Assembly: GCA_963652075.1 (NCBI GenBank)
Contig: CAVJRQ010000051.1
Coordinates: forward strand, 1 to 14,630
DNA from: Phocaeicola_A sp963652075
Lineage (GTDB): Bacteria; Bacteroidota; Bacteroidia; Bacteroidales; Bacteroidaceae
DNA: 14,630 bases
Direction of reading: 5' to 3'
A program made the position numbers and the translations under genes. The notes under the pieces are model-generated. The model did no database searches. It was not told the DNA's origin and worked only from the letters and a program-made list of their open reading frames with translations. Each line of letters starts with the position of its first letter. The stretch's first letter is position 1. Positions 7,337 through 14,630 of this stretch are shown here, piece after piece.

Positions 7337-7609
7337 ATGCACGCATTAGGTTGTCTATTCATACTGTTCATCATAGGGTTTGTCATTCTCTTTTCCATCG
7401 TGAGGGGAGTGCTCTCCTTCCTGTTCGGCGGCCTCTTCCGTCGGCGCGATAGCCGTCAGCAAAGCTATTACGATACGACGGACTACGGTGATTCCACCGG
7501 CTCGAACACTACTGCCAAGAACCGTCAACCACACGCCACATCCTCCAACAAGCGGAAGCTCATTGGCGAGGATGAAGGCGAGTATGTGGATTTTGAAGAG
7601 GTGGAGTAG
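7337..7609 (+). CDS. Small membrane protein, DUF4834 family
   Basis: A 90-residue protein that I assign to DUF4834, a Bacteroidota family of unknown function that I recall beside pssA in Bacteroides-like genomes. Residues about 5-33 form one long hydrophobic segment rich in Phe, Ile, Leu and Gly. It is followed directly by basic FRRRDSR (34-40), so by the positive-inside rule the tail should face the cytoplasm. Residues 41-70 are a low-complexity Ser/Thr/Asn/Gln-rich linker, KRK at 72-74 is basic, and the end is strongly acidic (E78 to E90). No catalytic motif is visible. It lies 58 bases after pssA on the same strand with only a hairpin between, so it is probably the last gene of the phospholipid operon; any role in lipid synthesis or membrane organisation is inference from position. 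Its stop codon lies three bases from the stop of the convergent Ca2+-ATPase gene. Confidence 0.8.
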   Translation: MHALGCLFILFIIGFVILFSIVRGVLSFLFGGLFRRRDSRQQSYYDTTDYGDSTGSNTTAKNRQPHATSSNKRKLIGEDEGEYVDFEEVE

Positions 7610-7612
7610 TCC

Positions 7613-10282
7613 CTATTTCCCGGCCACTCTCTTTATTAGCCTGTAGATTTCACCAATCCACAACACGGGGGAGGTGGCGGCGAGGATTATCAGCCAGGTC
7701 TGCCAGTCGAGTGGGGTGGTGCGGAACACCTCGCCCCCAAACTGCACGATGACGAACTGGCCGACAAGGATGACCAAGGCAACGCAAGGCAACACGTAGT
7801 TGTGGGCGAAGCCGGTAAGTGCGGAGTGACAAGTACCCAGTACCCGCGCGTTGAAAAGATTCCAGAACTGCAATAGGACGAACACCGTGAAGAAGATGGT
7901 CAGTCCACGCACATCCAATTGGTTTGTGTAGGCGAAGTAGCCGTAGAGAGCCATCAGCACGACGATAAACGCTACGCCGCATCCGATGATGGTGCGGTAC
8001 ATGGAAGGCGTGATGATGAAGTCCGTACTCTTGCGGGGCTTGTCGCGCATCACGTCCTGACTGGGCGGAATGGAGGCGATGGCCATGGCGGCGAACGTGT
8101 CCATAATCAGGTTGACCCACAACATCTGGGTGACGGTGAGCGGAATGGCAGTGCCCAGGAAACTGCCTATCAGAACCGTGAACATAGCTATCAAGTTGAT
8201 GGTAAGCTGAAACACGATGAAGCGTTGGATGTTGCGGTAGAGCGAACGTCCCCACATCACCGCCGTGCCGATGCTGCGGAACGAGTCGTCGAGCAGCGTG
8301 ATGTCACTCGCCTCTTTGGCAACGGAGGTGCCGTCGCCCATGCTCAGTCCCACCTGTGCATGGTTCAGTGCGGGAGCGTCGTTGGTGCCGTCGCCCGTCA
8401 CTGCCACCACAGCTCCGTGTTTCTGCAGTAGCTGCACGAGGCGTTGCTTGTCCATCGGACGGGCGCGCGACATAATCTTCAAGTCTGTCACGCGGTTGTA
8501 TGCCTCTTCATCGCTCAAGGCGGCAAAGTCCACGCCGGTGATACGGTTGCGTTCCGTGTCTTCGGGCTTCCATAGACCTATCTGTCTGGCAATCTCTGTG
8601 GCGGTACCCGGTGTGTCGCCCGTGACAATCTTCACCTGTATTCCGGCATCCTGACATTGGGCTACGGCGGCTGGTACGTCGGGGCGGACAGGGTCGGAGA
8701 TAGCTGCCACACCCAGGAAGATGAAGTCGTTGGCTCCCGTCAGGGGCGTTACCTCATCGGCCGTCTCTTCGTCCACCGTCTTGTAGGCAAATCCCAGTGT
8801 ACGCATAGCCATGTTTTGGTAAGAGATCAGTTGCTTCTCGATGTCGGACTGCAGGGTCGCGATGGGCGCTGTACCTTGCGGCACCGTCACGCTGGCGCAT
8901 TTCCTCATCACGATTTCGGGAGCTCCTTTCAGATAAACCACTTTCTTCCCGTCGAGCCTTGAGCGCACTAATGTCGCCATGAACTTCCGTTCCGTGGAGA
9001 ATGGTAGCTGGTCCAAGGCGGTCGCTTCGTTGCGGATGGTCAGGTAGTTCTGCTGTTTGCTGTTCATCCATAGCAGCAAGGCAATCTCCGTGGGGTTGCC
9101 CACGCCCTTCGTCTCTTCACCATCGGCGTTGCTCAGATAGGCCGTGGAGTTGGTGGCGATGCCTTCCGCAATGCGGTCTGCCAACGCCGGGCTCATCGTG
9201 CCGTCCGCCTGTTGTCCATAGAACTTCATCTCGTACACCTGCATGCGGTTCTGCGTCAGCGTGCCCGTCTTGTCCGTACAGATGACGGTCACCGCTCCCA
9301 TTGTCTCACAGGCGTGCATCTTGCGCACCAGGTTGTTGGTGGCCAACATGCGCCGCATGTTCAGGGCCAGGCTGAGCGTGACGCTCATGGGCAGTCCTTC
9401 GGGTACGGTAACCACCACCAGCGTGACGGCCAGCATGAAGTATTTCAGTACAATCTGTATGACCTGCATATATTGGTGCCAGCCCGTGAGCGCATTGGTC
9501 TGAAAGTAGATGTAGAGCTCGTGCGAAACGAATCCCACAAAGGTGAGTCCAGCCACGATGAAACCTATCTTGCCTATTAGGTTGGCAAGACGTGTGAGCT
9601 GGATGTTGAGCGGTGTCTCTTCCTCGGTCTTCTCGGTAGCCTGACGGGCCACCTTGCCAATCTCGGTAGCGTCGCCCACCAACTTCACCTCCATGATGCC
9701 GTGACCGTCGACAACCGTGGTTCCTCTCATCACTTGGTTCGACGGGTAGGTGGCATCTTTGTCGAACAGGTGCTCGTCGGTCGTCTTCTCCACCATAGGT
9801 TCTCCCGTCAGCGAAGACTCGTTGATTTGCATCGACACCGCCTCCAGCAATATACCGTCGGCAGGAATCTCTTCGCCGTTCTCCAACATCACGATGTCGC
9901 CCACTACCACATCCTTGCGGGGAATCTCGCGGACTTCCCCGTCGCGAATCACACGGACGGGAGTCTCCTCGTTGGAGGCGTTCAGTAAGTCGAACTTCTT
10001 GCCGGCATCGTACTCAAAATAGAACCCGATACCCGTGGCCATGAAGATGGCGAAGATGATGCCTATCGTCTCGGCATACTCGTTCTCGATGATGGAGATG
10101 ACCAGCGAGAGGAAGGCTGCGAAGAGCAGTATCTTGATGATGGGGTCTTTGAACTTTTCGAGGTAGAGCTTCCACACCGACTCTTTCTTGGGCGGTGTCA
10201 GAAGGTTGGTGCCATGCTGTTGGCGACTCTCGTTAACTTGTTGCTCATTCAAACCTTGGTACTTGAAGTCTTGTGTTGACAT
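7613..10282 (-). CDS. Calcium-translocating P-type ATPase, PMCA type
   Basis: An 889-residue P2-type ATPase that should pump Ca2+ out of the cytoplasm at the expense of ATP. Visible in order: cation-ATPase N-domain (about 8-60), actuator motif TGEP (159-162, keeping the catalytic Glu), M4 motif VPEGLP (293-298) with Ca2+-binding E295, phosphorylation motif DKTGT with D337, nucleotide-site KGAPE (452-456), TGD (554-556), hinge TGDGTNDAP (629-637), M6 motif NLIMD with N724 and D728, then the remaining membrane helices to about 880. M5 reads FQLTINLIAM and lacks the SERCA-type acidic residue, so a single Ca2+ per cycle as in plasma-membrane Ca2+-ATPases is likely. It lacks the calmodulin-binding tail of eukaryotic PMCA. 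The 81-base gap from aroB, on the same strand upstream, has an A+T-rich patch but no clear -7 box, so co-transcription with aroB is possible although the functions are unrelated. Start MSTQDFKYQGL is the family-like first Met. A Mn2+ or other P2 substrate cannot be excluded. Confidence 0.95.
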   Translation of the reverse strand: MSTQDFKYQGLNEQQVNESRQQHGTNLLTPPKKESVWKLYLEKFKDPIIKILLFAAFLSLVISIIENEYAETIGIIFAIFMATGIGFYFEYDAGKKFDLLNASNEETPVRVIRDGEVREIPRKDVVVGDIVMLENGEEIPADGILLEAVSMQINESSLTGEPMVEKTTDEHLFDKDATYPSNQVMRGTTVVDGHGIMEVKLVGDATEIGKVARQATEKTEEETPLNIQLTRLANLIGKIGFIVAGLTFVGFVSHELYIYFQTNALTGWHQYMQVIQIVLKYFMLAVTLVVVTVPEGLPMSVTLSLALNMRRMLATNNLVRKMHACETMGAVTVICTDKTGTLTQNRMQVYEMKFYGQQADGTMSPALADRIAEGIATNSTAYLSNADGEETKGVGNPTEIALLLWMNSKQQNYLTIRNEATALDQLPFSTERKFMATLVRSRLDGKKVVYLKGAPEIVMRKCASVTVPQGTAPIATLQSDIEKQLISYQNMAMRTLGFAYKTVDEETADEVTPLTGANDFIFLGVAAISDPVRPDVPAAVAQCQDAGIQVKIVTGDTPGTATEIARQIGLWKPEDTERNRITGVDFAALSDEEAYNRVTDLKIMSRARPMDKQRLVQLLQKHGAVVAVTGDGTNDAPALNHAQVGLSMGDGTSVAKEASDITLLDDSFRSIGTAVMWGRSLYRNIQRFIVFQLTINLIAMFTVLIGSFLGTAIPLTVTQMLWVNLIMDTFAAMAIASIPPSQDVMRDKPRKSTDFIITPSMYRTIIGCGVAFIVVLMALYGYFAYTNQLDVRGLTIFFTVFVLLQFWNLFNARVLGTCHSALTGFAHNYVLPCVALVILVGQFVIVQFGGEVFRTTPLDWQTWLIILAATSPVLWIGEIYRLIKRVAGK

Positions 10283-10363
10283 GTTGTGAAAAATGGTTCT
10301 TGTTTATACATTATATTATATCAGGTGCAGGTGGAGCGTCATGGATGGGTTTCCGGTCTCCGC

Positions 10364-11425
10364 TCAGCACCCCATCGTTTCGCGGTAGAAATCGAGTGTT
10401 TCGAAAATCTCTTCCTTAGTGGCGGTCTGGTTGATGCGAATATCTCCAATCTCGCCCAAAAGGGTGAAGTTGATGATGCCCGACTCGTTCTTCTTGTCGT
10501 GCGTCATGAACTCATAGAGTCGGTCGTACTGTTTGCAGTCGAACGGGAAGATGCCGTAGTTCTCCTTGATGAACTGTATCGTTTGGCGCAGCTTATCCTT
10601 TGGAAATCCGGTCTTGATGCACGAGAAATAGAGTTCGCACACCAGTCCCCACGCCACCGCATAGCCATGTAACCGGGGTTGACCTTGCTCCAGGGCGAGG
10701 CTCTCGAAGGCGTGACCTACGGTATGTCCCAGGTTCAGAGCCTTGCGGATGCCTTTCTCCTTCGGGTCTTGCTCCACAATGCGTTCCTTTATCCGCACTG
10801 ACTGGTCTATCATACGCTGAAGAGCCGCATAGTCCGGTCGCGCCAAGTCGAAATTGACCAACTCCGCCCAGTGACCCACACTGCTGATGAGTCCGTGCTT
10901 CAGCATCTCCGCATAGCCCGAGCGGAGATTCTCATCGTCCAGTGACTTGAGGAACTCCGCGTCGATGATGACACTGTCGGCCGGAGCGAACGCACCCACT
11001 TCGTTCTTCAGTCCGTTGAAGTTGATGCCTGTTTTGCCGCCGACGGCAGCGTCCACCATCGCCAACAGGGTGGTGGGTATATTGATAAACGGTATGCCGC
11101 GCTTGAAGGTGGAAGCCGCAAAGCCTCCCAAGTCGGTCACCATGCCTCCTCCCAGGTTGATGAGCAACGAATGGCGTGTCGCCCCGTGGTCGCTCAACTC
11201 CTTCCACACGGAAGCCAATGTCTCTATCGTCTTGTGGACATCGCTGGCACCGATGACAATCCGTCGTGCACCCTTCAGCGAACCGAAAGAGTGGAGGAGC
11301 GGAAAACAAAGACGGGCGGTGTGCTCGTCCGTGAGGACGAAAACCTTGTCGAAGTCGACACGCTGCAACGCCGTGCCGAGACTTTGTTCCAGACTCTCTG
11401 AGATGATGATTTCCTGTTTGTTCAT
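10364..11425 (-). CDS. aroB: 3-dehydroquinate synthase
   Basis: Second enzyme of the shikimate pathway to chorismate and aromatic amino acids: it turns 3-deoxy-D-arabino-heptulosonate 7-phosphate into 3-dehydroquinate using NAD+ and a divalent metal, in the cytoplasm. The 353-residue length is usual for bacterial AroB. The NAD-binding region has GGGMVTDLGGF (92-102). The substrate region runs through IPTTLLAMVDAAVGGKTGINF (starting at 116). The expected metal ligands are E173 in GYAEMLKHG, H234 in NLGHTVGHAFE and H253 in LHGYAVAWG, by comparison with fungal and bacterial DHQ synthases. The start is the ATG whose complement is 11423-11425. An in-frame ATG at 11467 would add 14 residues but lies upstream of a perfect -7 promoter element (11445-11452), so it would not be on the message. 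It is not clustered with other aro genes and is divergent from the outer-membrane protein gene. The Ca2+-ATPase gene follows on the same strand after 81 bases. Confidence 0.97.
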   Translation of the reverse strand: MNKQEIIISESLEQSLGTALQRVDFDKVFVLTDEHTARLCFPLLHSFGSLKGARRIVIGASDVHKTIETLASVWKELSDHGATRHSLLINLGGGMVTDLGGFAASTFKRGIPFINIPTTLLAMVDAAVGGKTGINFNGLKNEVGAFAPADSVIIDAEFLKSLDDENLRSGYAEMLKHGLISSVGHWAELVNFDLARPDYAALQRMIDQSVRIKERIVEQDPKEKGIRKALNLGHTVGHAFESLALEQGQPRLHGYAVAWGLVCELYFSCIKTGFPKDKLRQTIQFIKENYGIFPFDCKQYDRLYEFMTHDKKNESGIINFTLLGEIGDIRINQTATKEEIFETLDFYRETMGC

Positions 11426-11444
11426 GTTGCGTCTTAATTTAGCG

Positions 11445-11452
11445 CAAAGGTA
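11445..11452 (-). promoter_or_regulatory. -7 promoter element of aroB
   Basis: On the minus strand this reads TACCTTTG, a perfect match to the Bacteroidota -7 consensus TAnnTTTG. It sits 19 bases before the aroB ATG, so the leader would be only about 10-15 bases. I do not see a TTG at the expected -33 position. The element decides the aroB start, because the longer reading frame would begin upstream of it. The rest of the 161-base divergent region is A+T-rich, and I found no convincing promoter for the outer-membrane protein gene on the plus strand. Confidence 0.6.
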
Positions 11453-11586
11453 TAACAATTCTCGCATTCGTCTATAAGATTCCTCTATTTATCGATTTTT
11501 AGCCTTTTTAGACATCTCTTTGTTTAAACTATTGGGGTTTGTAGTGGTCAAAAAGTCATTGAAACTAAAAAACTCTTACCAATAAC

Positions 11587-14490
11587 ATGAAAAAAACGCT
11601 TTTCTCTTTGTTACTTGCCTTTGTCGGCATCGCCTCCTTGGTGGCGCAGTCGACCGGTAAAGTGACGGTATCCGGAACCGTATGGGACGCCGAGGAGAAC
11701 AACCCTATTGAACAAGCTACCGTACAGATTCTCTCCATGCCGGACAGCACCTATATCAACGGTCACGTGAGTCTGAAAGGAGGTAAGTTTACCTTGCCTG
11801 CCGTGAAGCCCGGCAAATACCTGTTGAAAGTCTCCTTTGTGGGCTATACGCCGCAATGGAAAACCCTGAAGCTGACAGCCTCCAAACCCAATGTGAACGT
11901 GGGTCGCGTCTCGCTCTACAACGACGGCATCCTGATGAAAGAGGCTGTGGTGACGGCGGAAGCTCCGCAAGTGCAGGTGGTGGAAGATACCTTGGTGTAC
12001 AACAGTTCGGCGTACCGCGTGCCCGAAGGCTCCGCTCTGGAAGAGTTGGTGAAGAAACTCCCCGGCGCTGAGGTGGACTCTGAGGGCAACATCACCGTGA
12101 ACGGAAAGACAATCAGCAAGATATTGGTCGACGGAAAAGAGTTTTTCGGTAACAAGAAAGAGATGGCCATGAAGAATCTGCCGGTGGAAATGGTGGACAA
12201 ACTGAAGGCCTACGACAAGAAGTCGGACTTGGCCCGCATCACGGGTATCGATGATGGCGAGGAAGAGACCGTCCTCGACCTCACCGTGAAGAAAGGCATG
12301 AAACAGGGTTGGTTCGGCAACACCGACTTGGCTGGCGGCACCGAAGACCGCTACTCCGCCAAGTTAATGGTGAACCGCTTCACCGATACGCAACAGGCTA
12401 CCGCCATCGGTTCGATGAACAATACCGGCGAGGCAGGATTCGGACGGAGAGGCGGCGGTTTCGGTGGCAACAATGGACTCTCTACCAAGAAAGAGGTCGG
12501 ATTCAACTTTGCCCTCACCTCCAATAAAGTGGAATTTGGCGGTAACCTGAGCTACAACTACAATTACAACGACCGCCGTAACAAGACCGCGTCGGAGACC
12601 TTCCTTGAGTCGGGCAATTCGTTCAGCAACTCATTGGGCGTAAGCCTCTCTCGCAGTACCAAATTCAGCGGTGACTTCCGCTTGGAGTGGAAACCGGACA
12701 CCATGACCAACATCATCTTCCGTCCGAACTTCTCCATCGGGGATAGTTGGAGCGGCGGCAATTCACAGTCGGCTACCTTCAATGCCGACCCCTACACGGA
12801 TGGCATCACCGACCCCATCAACCAGTTGGACGACGAGTCGCTCTCTTCCATCCGTGTCAACAAGCAGACCAACCTCTCCAACAGCGACGGTGAATCGCAG
12901 TCCTTTAACGGCGAACTGCAAATCAACCGCAAGCTCAGCAGCACCGGACGAAACATCACCCTGCGCGGGTCAGCGGGCTACACCAACAACGAGAGCGAGC
13001 AGATTTCGCAATCGCGCATCGACTACTATATGGTCGACTCGACGGCCAACACCAACCGGTTCATCACCACCCCGACAAAGAACTGGGACTATTCGGCACA
13101 GCTGACCTATAGCGAGCCCTTGTGGCGCGCCACGTTCCTGCAACTGAGCTACAAATACCGCTACAAATACTCCAAGAGCGACCGCTCTACCTATGATATA
13201 GGTGATTTCTCGTTCCCCACATTGCCTGCCAACTATGACGACCCGGAGAACTACAACGCCGACCAGAGCAAGTTTGCCGAGTACAAGAACTACATTCACG
13301 AGATTTCCGCCAACCTGCGCTTCATCCGCGAGAGATACCAGCTGAATCTGGGTGTCACCCTGATGCCGCAGACTTCGAAGATGAGTTACATCAAGGGTAA
13401 GGTGGACACCGTTGTCAACCGTTCGGTGACCAACTTCACCCCGACGGTGCGGTTCCGTTATCGCTTTGCCAAGCAGACCCGCTTGAACATCAATTACCGA
13501 GGGTCGACGAGCCAGCCATCCATGTCCGACCTGTTGGATGTGACCGATGACTCCAACCCGCTGAATATCTCGCGGGGTAATCCCGGTCTGAAACCATCGT
13601 TCACCAACTCGTTGCGCTTCGAGTTCAATACCTATAACGCGGACCGCCAGCAGGGTATAAACGCCAACCTCCGGTTCTCCAACACGCTGAACAGTATCAG
13701 CAACAAGGTGACCTACGACAGTAGTACCGGTGGACGCATCACGCAGCCCGAGAATATCAACGGCAACTGGGATACGGACCTGTTCTTCGCCTTCTCGTCC
13801 GCATTGCCCAAGAACAAGAAATTCTCATACAACGCCTTCACGATGGCAAGCTATCGCAACATGGTGGGCTTCCTTAGCCAGAACAATGCGGACGCGCTGA
13901 AAAACACCACCCGCAACGTGACGCTGAGCGAACGCCTTAGCGGAGGCTATCGCAACGATTGGTTCGATTTCAACATCAACGGCTCCATCAGCCATAGCCG
14001 TGTGCGCAGTTCTTTGCAGAAGAGCAGCAACATGAATACCTATGACTTCTCTTACGGAGCGGAGTCGAACATCCAGTTCCCCTGGAGCATGACCCTTTCC
14101 ACAAGCATCTCCAACAGTTGCCGCCGTGGGTACAGTTCCGCGGAGATGAACCGTGACGAGTTGGTGTGGAACGCCCAACTGTCGCAGAACTTCCTCCGGG
14201 GCAATGCGGCTACCGTGTCGTTGCAGGTATTTGATATCCTGCACAACCAGAGCAACATCAGCCGTAACATCTCCGCTTCGCAGCGCAGGGATACGGAATA
14301 CAATAGCATCAACAGTTACTGCATGCTCCACTTCATCTATCGTCTGAATATCTTCGGCAGTAAAGAGGCGCGCCAGCACATGCGCGACATGCGCCGACGC
14401 GGTGGCGGTTTCGATGGTCCGGGCGATGGTCCTGGCGGCTTCGGCGGACCTCCTCCCGGTGGTTTCGGCGGTGGCCGTGGCCGCATGTAG
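11587..14490 (+). CDS. Outer-membrane beta-barrel protein with carboxypeptidase-regulatory-like and plug-like N-terminus (TonB-dependent receptor-related)
   Basis: A 967-residue exported protein. Residues 1-20 are a clear signal peptide (KK start, hydrophobic core, LVA then Q21). Residues about 26-90 are a carboxypeptidase-D-regulatory-like beta sandwich with VSGTV, GGKFTLPAVKPGKYLLKVSFVGY. Residues about 125-235 resemble a TonB-receptor plug (EELVKKLPGAEVDSEG, ILVDGKEFFG). From about 240 to 923 alternating polar/aromatic strands indicate a large beta-barrel of the outer-membrane barrel family 3 type; YCMLHFIYRLNIF (911-923) looks like the last strand. Beyond it, residues 924-967 form a basic then Gly/Pro/Arg-rich tail; a related RRGGGFGG segment lies at 287-294. 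No SusD-like gene follows and no TonB box is evident, so this is not an ordinary SusC/SusD pair, and the cargo or role is unknown. It is transcribed alone, divergently from aroB, and ends at a strong terminator. The ATG at 11587 is set by the signal peptide. Confidence 0.88.
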   Translation: MKKTLFSLLLAFVGIASLVAQSTGKVTVSGTVWDAEENNPIEQATVQILSMPDSTYINGHVSLKGGKFTLPAVKPGKYLLKVSFVGYTPQWKTLKLTASKPNVNVGRVSLYNDGILMKEAVVTAEAPQVQVVEDTLVYNSSAYRVPEGSALEELVKKLPGAEVDSEGNITVNGKTISKILVDGKEFFGNKKEMAMKNLPVEMVDKLKAYDKKSDLARITGIDDGEEETVLDLTVKKGMKQGWFGNTDLAGGTEDRYSAKLMVNRFTDTQQATAIGSMNNTGEAGFGRRGGGFGGNNGLSTKKEVGFNFALTSNKVEFGGNLSYNYNYNDRRNKTASETFLESGNSFSNSLGVSLSRSTKFSGDFRLEWKPDTMTNIIFRPNFSIGDSWSGGNSQSATFNADPYTDGITDPINQLDDESLSSIRVNKQTNLSNSDGESQSFNGELQINRKLSSTGRNITLRGSAGYTNNESEQISQSRIDYYMVDSTANTNRFITTPTKNWDYSAQLTYSEPLWRATFLQLSYKYRYKYSKSDRSTYDIGDFSFPTLPANYDDPENYNADQSKFAEYKNYIHEISANLRFIRERYQLNLGVTLMPQTSKMSYIKGKVDTVVNRSVTNFTPTVRFRYRFAKQTRLNINYRGSTSQPSMSDLLDVTDDSNPLNISRGNPGLKPSFTNSLRFEFNTYNADRQQGINANLRFSNTLNSISNKVTYDSSTGGRITQPENINGNWDTDLFFAFSSALPKNKKFSYNAFTMASYRNMVGFLSQNNADALKNTTRNVTLSERLSGGYRNDWFDFNINGSISHSRVRSSLQKSSNMNTYDFSYGAESNIQFPWSMTLSTSISNSCRRGYSSAEMNRDELVWNAQLSQNFLRGNAATVSLQVFDILHNQSNISRNISASQRRDTEYNSINSYCMLHFIYRLNIFGSKEARQHMRDMRRRGGGFDGPGDGPGGFGGPPPGGFGGGRGRM
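14398..14487 (+). repeat. Gly-rich low-complexity coding repeat at the 3' end of the outer-membrane protein gene
   Basis: The last 30 codons contain three imperfect copies of a GGTGGTTTCGG-like unit (at 14404-14413, 14434-14443 and 14458-14467) encoding Gly-Gly-Phe, separated by Gly/Pro/Asp codons. A further close copy lies far upstream at 12454-12467 inside the barrel-coding part. Such tracts can change length by slippage, so tail length may vary between strains; that is inference. Confidence 0.6.
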
Positions 14491-14510
14491 CCAATCCTGA
14501 ACTTTTAGTT

Positions 14511-14559
14511 GAAAAAGCCTTATCGTTCACTCCCTGGGAGACACGATAAGGCTTCTTTC
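14511..14559 (+). terminator. Strong hairpin terminator after the outer-membrane protein gene
   Basis: Positions 14515-14526 and 14543-14554 are exact reverse complements over 12 bases, with a 16-base loop. Allowing one bulged C at 14555 adds four more pairs (14511-14514 with 14556-14559). It begins 20 bases after the stop codon. The A-run on the left arm and the CTTTC on the right arm make it able to act on both strands, although the T-run is short. Confidence 0.8.
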
Positions 14560-14593
14560 GTCCAATCCTATACCCTGACTTAGTACAGATTTA

Positions 14594-14626
14594 CTTTACA
14601 CCGTTTTAACACTTTAAAAAGTAAAG
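14594..14626. repeat. A+T-rich inverted repeat at the right edge
   Basis: CTTTAC (14594-14599) and GTAAAG (14621-14626) are inverted copies 21 bases apart, and ACTTT/AAAGT (14611-14615 and 14618-14622) is nested in the right half. The stretch 14560-14630 holds no gene. It may be the promoter or operator region of a gene to the right of the window, but low complexity makes chance pairing likely. Confidence 0.22.
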
Positions 14627-14630
14627 AAAT

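Noticed and set aside
10283..10363. A+T-rich patch as a promoter for the Ca2+-ATPase gene
   Set aside because: The minus strand shows TATAAT-like runs but no TAnnTTTG box; in Bacteroidota the sigma70-like pattern is not a reliable signal.
10286..10672. Plus-strand frame of 128 codons over the aroB 3' end
   Set aside because: It mostly lies opposite AroB coding sequence, with no motif and no promoter.
11426..11467. Upstream ATG giving a 14-residue longer AroB
   Set aside because: The added residues do not fit the family start, and a perfect -7 element at 11445-11452 lies between the two ATGs, so the upstream ATG is probably not transcribed.
11453..11586. A plus-strand promoter for the outer-membrane protein gene
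   Set aside because: TTTG and TTG triplets are present, but none pairs with a TAnnTTTG box at a 17-23 base spacing; I could not choose one.
1..14630. A novel defence, mobile or RNA-based system
   Set aside because: Every substantial gene is a recognisable chromosomal family, mostly housekeeping. There are no integrase, transposase, toxin-antitoxin or CRISPR features, no tRNA-flanked island boundary, and the lone WYL regulator has no defence genes beside it.

Overview
The window looks like ordinary chromosomal sequence from a member of the Bacteroidales (Bacteroidaceae/Prevotellaceae-like; I cannot name the genus). The evidence is the gene content (Bacteroidota-type DnaE with its extra insertions, a DUF4834 protein beside pssA, a carboxypeptidase-regulatory-domain/plug/beta-barrel outer-membrane protein), the lack of clear Shine-Dalgarno sequences, and promoters of the Bacteroidota sigma-ABfr type (-33 TTG, -7 TAnnTTTG) upstream of dnaE, psd and aroB. 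Base composition is moderate to fairly high in G+C by eye, with A+T-rich intergenic gaps. I see no IS element, phage gene, CRISPR array, tRNA or rRNA, and no gene-free stretch over 300 bases.

Layout. (1) Positions 66-1780 (+): a small coiled-coil DIP1984-family protein of unknown function, a 263-base gap holding a GC palindrome and a weak promoter, then a WYL-domain transcriptional regulator. (2) Positions 1990-5781 (+): dnaE, the replicative DNA polymerase III alpha subunit, behind its own promoter. (3) Positions 5873-7609 (+): a phospholipid operon with a strong promoter. Its genes are psd and pssA, sharing one base at stop and start, and then a small membrane protein of the DUF4834 family. 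PssA makes phosphatidylserine from CDP-diacylglycerol and serine, and Psd decarboxylates it to phosphatidylethanolamine, so the pair covers the last two steps to PE. (4) Positions 7613-11425 (-): a PMCA-type Ca2+ P-type ATPase, with aroB (3-dehydroquinate synthase, shikimate pathway) upstream of it. The ATPase converges on the DUF4834 gene with only three bases between their stop codons. (5) Positions 11587-14490 (+): a 967-residue outer-membrane beta-barrel protein divergent from aroB, ending in a Gly/Arg/Pro-rich tail and followed by a strong hairpin terminator.

I found no convincing previously undescribed system. The items most worth a second look are the coiled-coil insertion inside an apparently metal-competent PHP domain of DnaE, the paired glycine-rich segments of the outer-membrane protein with a tail beyond the predicted last barrel strand, the near-identical promoter geometry of dnaE and psd, and the almost abutting convergent gene ends.
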